Shown here: positions 1 to 6,044 of the stretch, in pieces
Layout: each line of letters starts with the position of its first letter
How positions within the stretch are numbered: position 1 is the stretch's first letter
The notes under the pieces: generated by a model
Database searches by the model: none
What the model was told of the DNA's origin: nothing
What the model saw: only the letters and a program-made list of their open reading frames with translations
Assembly (NCBI GenBank): GCA_903929895.1
Contig: CAIYWM010000951.1
Span: forward strand, 1 to 6,676
DNA from: an uncultured Alphaproteobacteria bacterium
GTDB taxonomy: Bacteria; Pseudomonadota; Alphaproteobacteria; Reyranellales; Reyranellaceae
Direction: 5' to 3'
Length of the DNA: 6,676 nt
Translations under genes and position numbers: made by a program

Positions 1-194
1 AATATGCCGAGCGGATCACCTACACCGACCGCAAGGTCGACGACGCGCTCGTCGACCAGCTCAAGCAGCACTACACCGAGGCCCAGATCGTCGAGCTGAC
101 GGCGGCCATCGCCATGGAAAACTTCCGCTCCAAGTTCAATCCCGCGCTCGGCATCGAGGCGCAGGGCTTCTGCATGGTGCCGAAACGCGGCTAG
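1..194 (+). CDS. Carboxymuconolactone decarboxylase/AhpD-like protein, C-terminal end
   Basis: Reading from base 3, 63 codons run to a TAG at 192-194; the start lies left of the window. The visible part has the features of the last helices of the carboxymuconolactone decarboxylase (CMD)/AhpD-like family: a segment YTEAQIVELTAAIAMENF followed by a stretch matching the family's 'N-x-ALGI-EAQGFC' ending. Family members are small all-helical proteins that act as gamma-carboxymuconolactone decarboxylases or as CxxC peroxidase/disulfide reductase-like enzymes. The catalytic Cys/His region lies upstream and cannot be examined, so the activity is open. The stop is 38 bases before the start of the selenoprotein gene on the same strand, with no visible terminator between them, so co-transcription is likely. 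Family assignment is from recalled sequence pattern, not a search. Confidence 0.75.
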   Translation, partial: YAERITYTDRKVDDALVDQLKQHYTEAQIVELTAAIAMENFRSKFNPALGIEAQGFCMVPKRG

Positions 195-232
195 ACTGGC
201 AGCCCAACCATGGAAACTGCCGGGAGCGAGCC

Positions 233-1090
233 ATGACCGACACTGTCCGCTATATGGACCGCACGAGAGCCTACTATCGCGCGCTCGGCTATCCGTCGGA
301 TTATGTCTGGGCGCGCTTCGACGACGTGCCGTTCGCGCGTCTGTCCAAGCCGCTGTCGCAGGCCAGGATCGGACTCGTCACGACGGCGAGCCCGCCGGAT
401 CTCGGCAATCGCGATGTCTCCGGCAAACGGCAGGTCTGGTCGGGGGCGGTCTCGCCGGCGCCGGCCACTCTCTTCACCGGCAACCTCGCCTGGGACAAGG
501 AATCGACCCATACCGACGACCGGGCCAGCTTCCTGCCGATCGAGGCCCTGCAGGAGCGGGTGGCTGAAGGCACGGTCGGCGGTCTGGCCGCGCGTTTTCA
601 TGGCGTGCCGACCGAATACAGCCAGCGCAAGACGATGGAGATCGACGCGCCGCAGGTTCTGGCGCGATTGCGCGCCGATGGCGCCGAAGTGGCGCTGCTC
701 TCGCCGCTTTGACCCGTCTGCCACCAAACCGTGAGTTTGGTCGCACGTCATCTCGAAGCCAACGGAATGCCGACCGTGATCGTCGGTTCCGCGCTGGATA
801 TCGTCGAATACTGCGGCGTGCCGCGCTTCCTGTTCACGGATTTCCCGCTGGGCAATCCGTGTGGCCCTCCGGGGCGACAGGACCTGCAGCGCACGATCGC
901 GGGGCAGGCGCTGGCTCTGCTGCGCGATGCCGACGCGCCGCGCACCACACGGCGATCGGATGTGCTCTGGCCGTCCGACGACGACTGGCGCCCGCGCTAT
1001 GGGCGCGTGAAGCCTGAGGATGTCGAGCGCCTCAGGGCACTGGGCGAGGTGCGGCGGCGTATACAGGCGGAGGCACGGACACCGGAGTAA
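233..1090 (+). CDS. GrdB-like selenoprotein (glycine/sarcosine/betaine reductase selenoprotein B family) with in-frame UGA read as selenocysteine
   Basis: Two same-frame ORFs, 233-712 and 713-1090, are separated only by TGA at 710-712. Read through, they give 285 residues with Sec160 in U160-P-V-C163-H-Q-T166, a UxxC redox motif. The residues after the TGA, from P161 through SLVARHLEANG and on to VPRFLFTDFPLGNPCG (about 195-210), are family-typical and need the upstream half for a complete protein. The start at ATG 233 is supported by GGGAG at 222-226, six bases away. A SECIS-like hairpin follows the TGA. Clostridial GrdB and its relatives use Sec to attack the substrate carbon, releasing the amine; this short proteobacterial relative (clostridial GrdB is over 400 residues) has no known substrate, and no GrdA or GrdC is visible. 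It is probably a cytosolic redox enzyme, since no signal peptide is seen. It lies downstream of the CMD-like gene, probably in one operon. Without Sec insertion, translation would end after 159 residues. Recoding is inferred, not measured. Confidence 0.87.
710..745 (+). promoter_or_regulatory. Bacterial SECIS element with its UGA codon
   Basis: Directly 3' of the TGA (710-712) an RNA stem forms between 719-729 and 735-745. It has seven unbroken pairs (723-729 with 735-741), one C-C mismatch (722/742), then three more pairs (719-721 with 743-745). The apical loop is five bases, CGUGA (730-734). Bacterial SECIS elements recognised by SelB sit inside the coding region with roughly 16-37 bases between UGA and the apical loop, and usually have a G among the first two loop bases. 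Here the spacing is 17 bases and the second loop base is G, followed by U. The element also encodes the VCHQTVSLVA stretch, so it serves two functions. I judged the fold by eye; no energy was calculated. Confidence 0.8.
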
Positions 1091-1107
1091 AGCGGTCCGC
1101 GACCGCT
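1091..1107. terminator. Hairpin between convergent genes, possible bidirectional terminator
   Basis: A perfect inverted repeat of seven pairs, AGCGGTC (1091-1097) and GACCGCT (1101-1107), with a three-base loop CGC. It begins immediately after the TAA of the selenoprotein gene (1088-1090) and overlaps the stop codon of the minus-strand binding-protein gene (1106-1108). This position suits a shared terminator for both transcripts. There is no proper U-tract on the plus-strand side and only a short TTTA on the minus-strand side, so intrinsic termination would be weak; 3'-end protection or Rho-assisted ending is an alternative. Confidence 0.5.
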
Positions 1108-2083
1108 ACTCCATCTGGACGTTGAGCTCGCGCAGCTTCTTGCCCCAGAAGGCGTGTTCTTCGCCGACGAACTTGGCGAACTGTGCGCGGGTGCGGTCGG
1201 GCGGCATCTCCAGCCCGTCGCGCGCCAGCGCCTCCTGCCACTTGGGATTCTTCATCGCTTCCTTGGTCGCCTTGTCGATCTTGTCGAGGATGTCGGGCGG
1301 CGTCTTGGCCGGGGCGAACAGGCCCTGCCAGCTGGTGACGACGACGTCGATCCCCTGTTCCTTCAGGGTCGGCACGTCGGGCATGGAACTGACGCGCTTG
1401 TTGCCCGTCACCGCCAGCGCCTTGAGGTTGCCGCCCTTCACCTGGGAAACCGCGGGCGGCAGCGACGAGAAGTTCATGGTGATCTGACCGCTGATCACGT
1501 CGGCCACCGCCGGTCCCGTGCCCTTGTAAGGCACGTGGGTGATCTTGATCCCGGCTGCTTCCGCGAACAGCGCACCGGCGAGGTGGTTATTGCCGCCCAC
1601 GCCCGACGACGAGAACGTGAGCTTCTCGGGATCCTTCTTGGCCATCGCCACCAACTCGGCCGCGTTCTTCACCGGCACCGAGTTACCCACGACGAGGACG
1701 TACTGGTAATCCGTGATCTGGCAGACCGGCGCGAGGGTGGCGAGGGTGTCGATCATGCCCTTCTGGACGTGCGGGTTGATGATCACGTTGGTGCCCACGG
1801 CGACGAACAGGGTCTGGCCGTCGGGCTTGGCGTTCGCGACGGCGCGCAGGCCGATCGAGCCGGCGGCACCCCCCTTGTTGTCGATGATGATCTGCTGGCC
1901 GATGACCGGGGTCATGACGTGCGCGAGCTCGCGGGCATTGATGTCCGTGCTGCCGCCGGCGGCGTAGCCGACGACGAAGGTCACCGGACCTGCCGGCCAG
2001 TTGGCCTGGGCGCGCGCGGCGGACGGCAGCAACAGCGATGAGCCGCCGAGGGCCAGGGCGTGACGACGGGTGATTGGGAACAT
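1106..2083 (-). CDS. Tripartite tricarboxylate transporter (Bug/TctC family) substrate-binding protein
   Basis: A 325-residue periplasmic binding protein, the usual length for the Bug family. It would capture an organic anion (tri- or dicarboxylate, aromatic acid or similar) and pass it to a TctA/TctB-type membrane pair. The N-terminus is a signal peptide: R6-R7 followed by a hydrophobic stretch (about 9-20) and an A-R-A motif ending at residue 25. The twin arginine suggests possible Tat export. Mature-protein hallmarks include VVGYAAGGSTDINAR (37-51), IIIDNKGGAAGSIG (65-78), the ligand-loop region SSSGVGGNNHLAG (158-170), ITHVPYKGTGPAVADVISGQ (181-200) and a typical SMPDVPTLKEQG (233-244). 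ATG 2081-2083 is set by a strong AGGAGG at 2090-2095, six bases upstream. It lies 95 bases downstream of the TcuA-like gene. No TctA or TctB gene is in the window, so it is an orphan here, as is common for this expanded family. The ligand cannot be read from the sequence. Confidence 0.93.
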   Translation of the reverse strand: MFPITRRHALALGGSSLLLPSAARAQANWPAGPVTFVVGYAAGGSTDINARELAHVMTPVIGQQIIIDNKGGAAGSIGLRAVANAKPDGQTLFVAVGTNVIINPHVQKGMIDTLATLAPVCQITDYQYVLVVGNSVPVKNAAELVAMAKKDPEKLTFSSSGVGGNNHLAGALFAEAAGIKITHVPYKGTGPAVADVISGQITMNFSSLPPAVSQVKGGNLKALAVTGNKRVSSMPDVPTLKEQGIDVVVTSWQGLFAPAKTPPDILDKIDKATKEAMKNPKWQEALARDGLEMPPDRTRAQFAKFVGEEHAFWGKKLRELNVQME

Positions 2084-2089
2084 GTATTT

Positions 2090-2095
2090 CCTCCT
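2090..2095 (-). promoter_or_regulatory. Strong Shine-Dalgarno of the binding-protein gene
   Basis: On the minus strand the sequence is AGGAGG, a perfect anti-SD match, six bases before ATG 2081-2083. It fixes the start at the residue preceding the signal peptide and suggests strong translation of the binding protein even though it is the downstream gene of the pair. Confidence 0.75.
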
Positions 2096-2178
2096 AGTGC
2101 CGCGCGCGGTTGTCCGCGTCGCGCAACCTCATTTTGCCAAGACCTTGAAGCCAATTTCGCTCCGCAGCAAGCGGGCGC

Positions 2179-3669
2179 CTAGTTTTTGCCCGCCACGTAG
2201 CGGCCGGCGCCGTCGCCCGCGAGCTTGCCCAGCACCGCGCCGGAGACCAGGCCCGTGCCACCGGGATAGTTGTGGTAGAACAAGCCACCGACCAGCTCGC
2301 CCGCCGCGAACAGGCCCGGTATCGCGTGGCCGTCGGTGTTCTCGACCTCGCCCTCGTTGCTGATCTTCAGCCCGCCGAAGGTGAAGGTGAGGCCGCAGGT
2401 CACGGCGTAGGCCTCGAACGGACCCTGGTCGATCGTGTTGGCCCAGTTCGTCTTCGGCACGGCGAGGCCCCGCGTGCCGCGACCGTCCTTGATGGCCGGA
2501 TTGAACGGCACCTCGGTCATCACCGCCGCGTTCCATTCCTTGATGGTCTTCAGGAACTGCTGCTCGTCGACGCCTTCCAGCTTCTTCGCCAGCTCCTCGA
2601 TCGTGTCGGCGCGGACCTTGGTCATGCGCTTGATGCGGTATTCGTCGCGCAGCTTGTCGAGCACCTTCGAGTCGAAGATCTGCCACGCGAACTGCTGCGG
2701 CTGAGCCAGGATCACGGCGCCGTACTTGGCGTAGGTGTAGTTGCGGAAGTCCGCGCCCTCGTCGACGAAGCGCAGCCCGTTGGCGTTCACCATGATGCCG
2801 AGCGGATAGGAGTGCTTCTGGAAATTGTCGCCGACATCGAGGTCGCCGAATTCCGGTGCGTTCATGTCCCAGCCGACGGCATGGCCGCCCGACCAGTTGC
2901 CGTGCGGCTTGGCGCCGATCGCCAGCGCCATGTTGATGCCGGCGCCGGTGTTGAAGCGGGTGCCGCGCACCTTCGCCAGATCCCAGGTCGGGCCGAGATA
3001 GCGGGTGCGCATCTCGGCATTGCTCTCGAAGCCGCCGCAGGCCAGCACGACCGCCTTGGCGCCGATCCTGACCTTGCGGCCCTTGTGGCGGGCGATGACG
3101 CCGCGCACGACGCCGTCTTCCTCGATCAGCGACACCGCCGCCGTCTCGTAGTGGATGGGGATGCCGGCCTTGATGGCGGCCTTGTGCTCGAGATCGACCA
3201 GGCCCGGCCCGCCGCCCCAGGCTTCGACCGCGAGGCCGCCCCAGAACTTGTACTTGCCATTCACCTTGAAGGCTTGGCGGCCGTAGGAGGGCTGGAAGCG
3301 CACGCCCTTGGAGCGCATCCACTTCATTGTCTCGAAGCTCCGGCCGATCAGGATGTCGGTCAGTTCAGGGTCGCAGCGGTAGTTGGTCACCCGGCCCATA
3401 TCGTCGAGATACTCGTCTGCGGTGTAGCTGCCGAAATCGACGTCGCGCTTCTCGTCCTCGGTGAGGTCGTAGAGCTGGACCAGGTCGTCGACGCCGTGGA
3501 AGACCACGCGCATGGCGCCGGCGGTGTAGGTGCTGTTGCCGCCGCGCTCGGCCTCGGGAGCCGCCTCCAGCATGGCGACCGACGCGCCCGTCTCGCGCGC
3601 CGCCAGGGCCGCACACGCCGCCGCGTTACCCGCACCTACTACCAGTACATCGACCTGAAAATCGTCCAC
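2179..3669 (-). CDS. tcuA: FAD-dependent oxidoreductase of the tricarballylate dehydrogenase (TcuA)/fumarate reductase flavoprotein family
   Basis: A 496-residue flavoprotein. The Rossmann FAD motif is V-G-A-G-N-A-A (11-17), with the ribose-binding acidic residue E35 in VAMLEAAPEAERGGNS; this layout is typical of TcuA-like proteins. The middle holds LACGGFESN (209-217) and the RFVDEG motif (300-305) that corresponds to the active-site R-F-x-x-E of fumarate reductase relatives. The C-terminal FAD lobe has GLFAAGELVGGLFYHNYPGGTGL (452-474). TcuA oxidises tricarballylate to cis-aconitate, with TcuB reoxidising the flavin; no TcuB-like gene is in the window. The 'HHTMGG' and 'HGxNRLGG' segments of true fumarate reductases appear here as LTFTFGG (427-433) and YPGGTGL, the latter resembling the ketosteroid dehydrogenase branch, so the substrate may differ. 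The start is GTG 3667-3669, set by an SD. It precedes the binding-protein gene on the same strand, suggesting uptake and oxidation of one compound. Family is secure; the exact substrate is not. Confidence 0.85.
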   Translation of the reverse strand: MDDFQVDVLVVGAGNAAACAALAARETGASVAMLEAAPEAERGGNSTYTAGAMRVVFHGVDDLVQLYDLTEDEKRDVDFGSYTADEYLDDMGRVTNYRCDPELTDILIGRSFETMKWMRSKGVRFQPSYGRQAFKVNGKYKFWGGLAVEAWGGGPGLVDLEHKAAIKAGIPIHYETAAVSLIEEDGVVRGVIARHKGRKVRIGAKAVVLACGGFESNAEMRTRYLGPTWDLAKVRGTRFNTGAGINMALAIGAKPHGNWSGGHAVGWDMNAPEFGDLDVGDNFQKHSYPLGIMVNANGLRFVDEGADFRNYTYAKYGAVILAQPQQFAWQIFDSKVLDKLRDEYRIKRMTKVRADTIEELAKKLEGVDEQQFLKTIKEWNAAVMTEVPFNPAIKDGRGTRGLAVPKTNWANTIDQGPFEAYAVTCGLTFTFGGLKISNEGEVENTDGHAIPGLFAAGELVGGLFYHNYPGGTGLVSGAVLGKLAGDGAGRYVAGKN

Positions 3670-3675
3670 GCCTCG

Positions 3676-3681
3676 CTCCTC
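3676..3681 (-). promoter_or_regulatory. Shine-Dalgarno supporting the GTG start of the TcuA-like gene
   Basis: Read on the minus strand this is GAGGAG, six bases upstream of GTG 3667-3669. It supports the GTG, which places the FAD motif at residues 11-17 as expected for the family, over any internal ATG. Confidence 0.65.
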
Positions 3682-3698
3682 GATTCCGGCACTGAATT

Positions 3699-3716
3699 TG
3701 CGTTACAGTAAGCGCA
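3699..3716. promoter_or_regulatory. Imperfect palindrome in the divergent intergenic region, possible operator
   Basis: Only 47 bases (3670-3716) separate the divergent TcuA-like and GHNN-protein genes. The right end holds TGCGTTACAGTAAGCGCA: the arms TGCGTTAC and GTAA(G)CGCA are complementary except for one extra G, around a central A. It abuts the plus-strand ATG at 3717. A regulator binding here could act on both transcripts. I see no convincing -35/-10 pair for either direction in this short gap, and no regulator gene is in the window, so the role is a guess. Confidence 0.3.
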
Positions 3717-4364
3717 ATGGGTGATCGTTTCGACCGTCTTGCGGCCCGGCACGCAAATGTCGAGGTTCTGCTACGCCGTCCCGGCATCGGGCACAACAAC
3801 GGCCCGACCTTCGACATGTCCTGGGAGGCCTGGGTGTGGCGTCGTGCCGCCGCCAAGGCCTGGAAGACGCCCAAGCCCGAAGTCGCGATGATGCGGCTCA
3901 AGCGGGCCGACCGGCTTGGGATCACCTATCGTGAACTCACCTCCGTGATCATGGATTCGGGCGCCCATCTCGGCGCCGCCGTGATCCCGCTGTCGCTGGC
4001 TGCCCGCGTGCGCCGCGGTCCGAAGGGCGAAATCATCGTCGAACCGCGCAATTCCGTGGCGGCCCTGGTGGCGAAGTTCCGGGGCCGGCTGTTCGTGCTG
4101 GGCGACATCGACGCCGTGCCGGGCCTGTCGGACGAGGAGCGCGCCAGTTTCCTCAGCCTTCTCAACCGCGCCTTCGACGGCAAGGTCGAGGCGGTCGGCT
4201 GGGGCCATGACGGGCCGGCCATCCGCGCGATGCTCAAGGCCAATGCGCTGCCGCACCAGGAAGCTTTCATGGTCGGCGCCGGCGTGGGGCATCGTGTCCT
4301 CGCCGAGGCGGCCGGTCTGCCGCTCACCAAGGATATCGACACGTGGCTCGCCCCGGCGGGGTGA
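3717..4364 (+). CDS. Uncharacterised GHNN-motif protein
   Basis: A 215-residue protein of unknown function. The N-terminal part (about 24-85) has the motif I-G-H-N-N-G-P (24-30), then an aromatic-rich WEAWVWRRAAAKAW (36-49) and KPEVAMMRLKRADRLGITYREL (53-74). I recall this arrangement from many small alphaproteobacterial hypothetical proteins, where it is often a stand-alone unit; helix-rich, basic, possibly nucleic-acid or protein binding, but with no established role. The C-terminal part (about 105-215) contains a hydrophobic strand then acidic residues, RLFVLGDIDAVPGLSDEER (124-142), and a glycine-rich EAFMVGAGVGHRV (182-194), which suggests a separate alpha/beta domain I cannot name. No signal peptide or membrane segment is seen. 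ATG 3717 is the only start after an in-frame TGA at 3693, yet it lacks a clear SD, so translation may be leaderless or weak. The stop is 15 bases before the CoA-transferase start, implying an operon. Confidence 0.8.
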   Translation: MGDRFDRLAARHANVEVLLRRPGIGHNNGPTFDMSWEAWVWRRAAAKAWKTPKPEVAMMRLKRADRLGITYRELTSVIMDSGAHLGAAVIPLSLAARVRRGPKGEIIVEPRNSVAALVAKFRGRLFVLGDIDAVPGLSDEERASFLSLLNRAFDGKVEAVGWGHDGPAIRAMLKANALPHQEAFMVGAGVGHRVLAEAAGLPLTKDIDTWLAPAG

Positions 4365-4379
4365 GGTATCTGATGGGGT

Positions 4380-5570
4380 ATGACCTCATCGTTTGAACCA
4401 CCCCTCAAGGGCATCCGCGTCGTCGAACTCACCCACACCATCCTGGGCCCTTCCTGCGGCATGATCTTGGCCGACCTCGGTGCCGAGGTGATCAAGGTCG
4501 AGCCCGTCGACGGTGATCGCACGCGCAAGCTGCGCGGCTTCGGCGCCGGCTTCTTCGGTTACTTCAACCGCAACAAGAAGAGCCTGGCGCTCGACGCGGA
4601 TTCGCCTGAGGGCCGCAAGGTGCTCGTGAAGCTGCTCGAAAAGGCCGACGTGCTGATCGAGAACTTCGCGCCAGGCTCGATGGCCAAGCGCAAGCTGGGG
4701 CCGGCGGATCTCGAGAAGATCAATCCGCGCCTCGTCTATTGCGCGCTCAAGGGCTTCCTGCCGGGGCCCTACGAGAAGCGGCCGGCGCTCGACGAGGTCG
4801 TGCAGATGATGGGCGGGCTTGCCTACATGACCGGCCCCAGTGGCCGGCCGCTGCGCGCCGGCACCTCGGTGATCGACATCGTGGGCGGCATGTTCGGCGC
4901 CTTCGGGACCGTGCTGGCGCTGAAGCAGCGAGACCGCACGGGGAAGGGTGGTCTGGTCGAGAGCGCGCTGTTCGAATCGGTCGTCTTCCTGATGGGCCAG
5001 CACCTCGCGATCACGGCGATCAACGGCGCCGCGCCGCCACCGATGCCGGAGAGGGTGAGCTCGTGGGCCATCTACGAGATTTTCAATACGGCCGACGATC
5101 TGCAGATCTTCGTCGGCATCACCAGCGACGGCCAGTGGAAGCGCTTCTGCGAGTTCTTCAAGCAGCCCGAGCTGGCGGCCGACCCGAAGCTCGCGACCAA
5201 CAACCTGCGCATCGAGGCCCGGCCTTGGCTGGTGCCGAAGGTCGCCGCGGTGTTCAAGGCCTACACCAAGGAGGCCCTCGAGCAGATGTGCCTCGATGCC
5301 GATATTTCCTTCGCGCCCGTCGCCCGGCCGCAGGACCTGCTCGACCATCCGCACCTGCTGGCCAACGGCTCGTTGGCGCCGACGACCCTGCCGGGCGGCG
5401 TGCAGACCCGGCTGCCGCTGCTGCCCTTCCAGATGATCGGCTGGCGGCCGCCGCTGGTCTCCAATCCGCCGGAGATCGGCCAGCACAATGACGAGGTGCT
5501 GGCGGAGATCGGCTACGACCCTGCGGGCATCGCAGGGCTCAAGGCGGGCGGGCTGCTCGGGCCCAGATAG
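4380..5570 (+). CDS. CaiB/BaiF (class III) CoA-transferase family protein
   Basis: A 396-residue protein, the usual length for family III CoA-transferases, which move CoA between an acyl-CoA donor and a free carboxylate through an aspartyl-CoA thioester. The signature N-terminus is GIRVVELTHTILGPSCGMILADLGAEVIKVEP (11-42), then RNKKSLALD (64-72), a segment ending in LIENFAPG (92-99), and the active-site region RPALDEVVQMMGGLAYMTG (134-152), where D138 is the expected catalytic aspartate. The C-terminal part has DISFAPVARPQDLLDHPHL, the usual 'P-V' segment before a conserved D-HP-x-L. It is cytosolic. ATG 4380 is the first start after an in-frame TGA at 4371; a GAGG at 4363-4366 is 13 bases away, so initiation may depend on coupling to the upstream gene that ends at 4364. 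Placed beside a carboxylate-binding protein and a carboxylate-oxidising flavoprotein, it may activate the same acid as a CoA thioester; the true donor and acceptor are unknown. Confidence 0.92.
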   Translation: MTSSFEPPLKGIRVVELTHTILGPSCGMILADLGAEVIKVEPVDGDRTRKLRGFGAGFFGYFNRNKKSLALDADSPEGRKVLVKLLEKADVLIENFAPGSMAKRKLGPADLEKINPRLVYCALKGFLPGPYEKRPALDEVVQMMGGLAYMTGPSGRPLRAGTSVIDIVGGMFGAFGTVLALKQRDRTGKGGLVESALFESVVFLMGQHLAITAINGAAPPPMPERVSSWAIYEIFNTADDLQIFVGITSDGQWKRFCEFFKQPELAADPKLATNNLRIEARPWLVPKVAAVFKAYTKEALEQMCLDADISFAPVARPQDLLDHPHLLANGSLAPTTLPGGVQTRLPLLPFQMIGWRPPLVSNPPEIGQHNDEVLAEIGYDPAGIAGLKAGGLLGPR

Positions 5571-5578
5571 ACCGCGGC

Positions 5579-5952
5579 GTGCCGACGTTCAGTCGGAATG
5601 AAATCGTCGGCCAGCTGCTCGCGCTGGGCGTGACGGCCGATCTTTTCTGGCGGCAAACGGGTGTCGTGCGGCATCCCGCGGCACTCCATGGTGATGCAGC
5701 AGCGCAGGCGCGTGCGGGCCGACTATGTCGGGAACGATCATTGCTGCCAGCGCTTTGCCCTGGCCTGCGACTGGCTGCGGGCCTGGGACCTGCAGGCGGA
5801 GGGGCCCCGTAGTGCACGCCACCGCGCGGCCTGCGCGTGCCCGCGATATCGTTGGTCTCGCGGTCGACGCGATGCGGCGGCAGCCCACGATTTTCCTGCA
5901 CGGGCCGGAGGAAGGCTGCGTTGAATGCGACGCGGCGCGCTGCTGGGCATGA
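5579..5952 (+). pseudogene. Broken small gene: coding-like sequence in three successive frames
   Basis: No single ORF spans this stretch, but three plus-strand segments, each in a different frame, have the G/C-rich third positions and residue make-up of real genes here. The first starts at GTG 5579 (TFSRNEIVGQLLALGVTADL and on to about 5655). The second, in the next frame, is clearest at about 5715-5800 (RADYVGNDHCCQRFALACDW). The third runs from about 5830 to a TGA at 5950-5952 (RDIVGLAVDAMRRQPTIFL, ending in a Cys-rich GCVECDAARCW). Each switch is by +1, so two single-base insertions (or 2-base losses), or two sequencing errors, would explain it. The joined product would be about 120 residues. 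I do not recognise the family. The reading starts 8 bases after the CoA-transferase stop without a clear SD. The opposite-strand ORFs here look like shadows. Confidence 0.35.
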
Positions 5953-5986
5953 GAGAAACTGTCCCGCAGCGGGGATAACCCACAGG

Positions 5987-6001
5987 GAACGTATCTAGAA
6001 C
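5987..6001 (+). promoter_or_regulatory. Upstream LexA-type box, GAAC-N7-GAAC
   Basis: GAAC at 5987-5990 and 5998-6001 are separated by seven bases (GTATCTA). GAAC-N7-GAAC is the reverse complement of the GTTC-N7-GTTC box known from Rhodobacter and is among the alphaproteobacterial SOS operator forms. A third GAAC follows at 6011-6014 but at a nine-base spacing. The site is 53 bases upstream of the box in the recA promoter, so it could be an accessory LexA site or the operator of a second, upstream promoter; I find no good -35/-10 pair next to it. Confidence 0.45.
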
Positions 6002-6044
6002 TTGTGTCAAGAACATTAGTTTTATCAGAGGGTTATTTGTTTCA

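Noticed and set aside
731..1090. Independent 119-residue gene starting at GTG 731
   Set aside because: No SD precedes it, the UxxC cysteine C163 and the residues around it lie before that start, and the frame is continuous with the upstream ORF; read-through of UGA explains it better.
1154..2041. Long plus-strand ORF of 295 residues opposite the binding-protein gene
   Set aside because: Its translation is dominated by R, H, D, G, V and L with no family-like motif, which is typical of the antisense of a GC-rich gene; the minus-strand reading is a clear Bug-family protein.
2108..2128. Hairpin GGTTG...CAACC between the TcuA-like and binding-protein genes, possible attenuator
   Set aside because: Only five strong pairs, with a weak interrupted inner stem and no U-tract; too little to claim regulation.
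2272..3711. Plus-strand ORF of 479 residues opposite the TcuA-like gene
   Set aside because: Antisense shadow of a well-supported flavoprotein gene, with low-complexity H/D/V/L/A composition.
4386..5486. Minus-strand ORF of 366 residues opposite the CoA-transferase
   Set aside because: Antisense shadow; the plus-strand reading carries complete CaiB/BaiF motifs.
5962..5974. Short hairpin TCCCG-CAG-CGGGG as a terminator before recA
   Set aside because: Five pairs including a U-G pair and no following U-run; weak evidence for termination.
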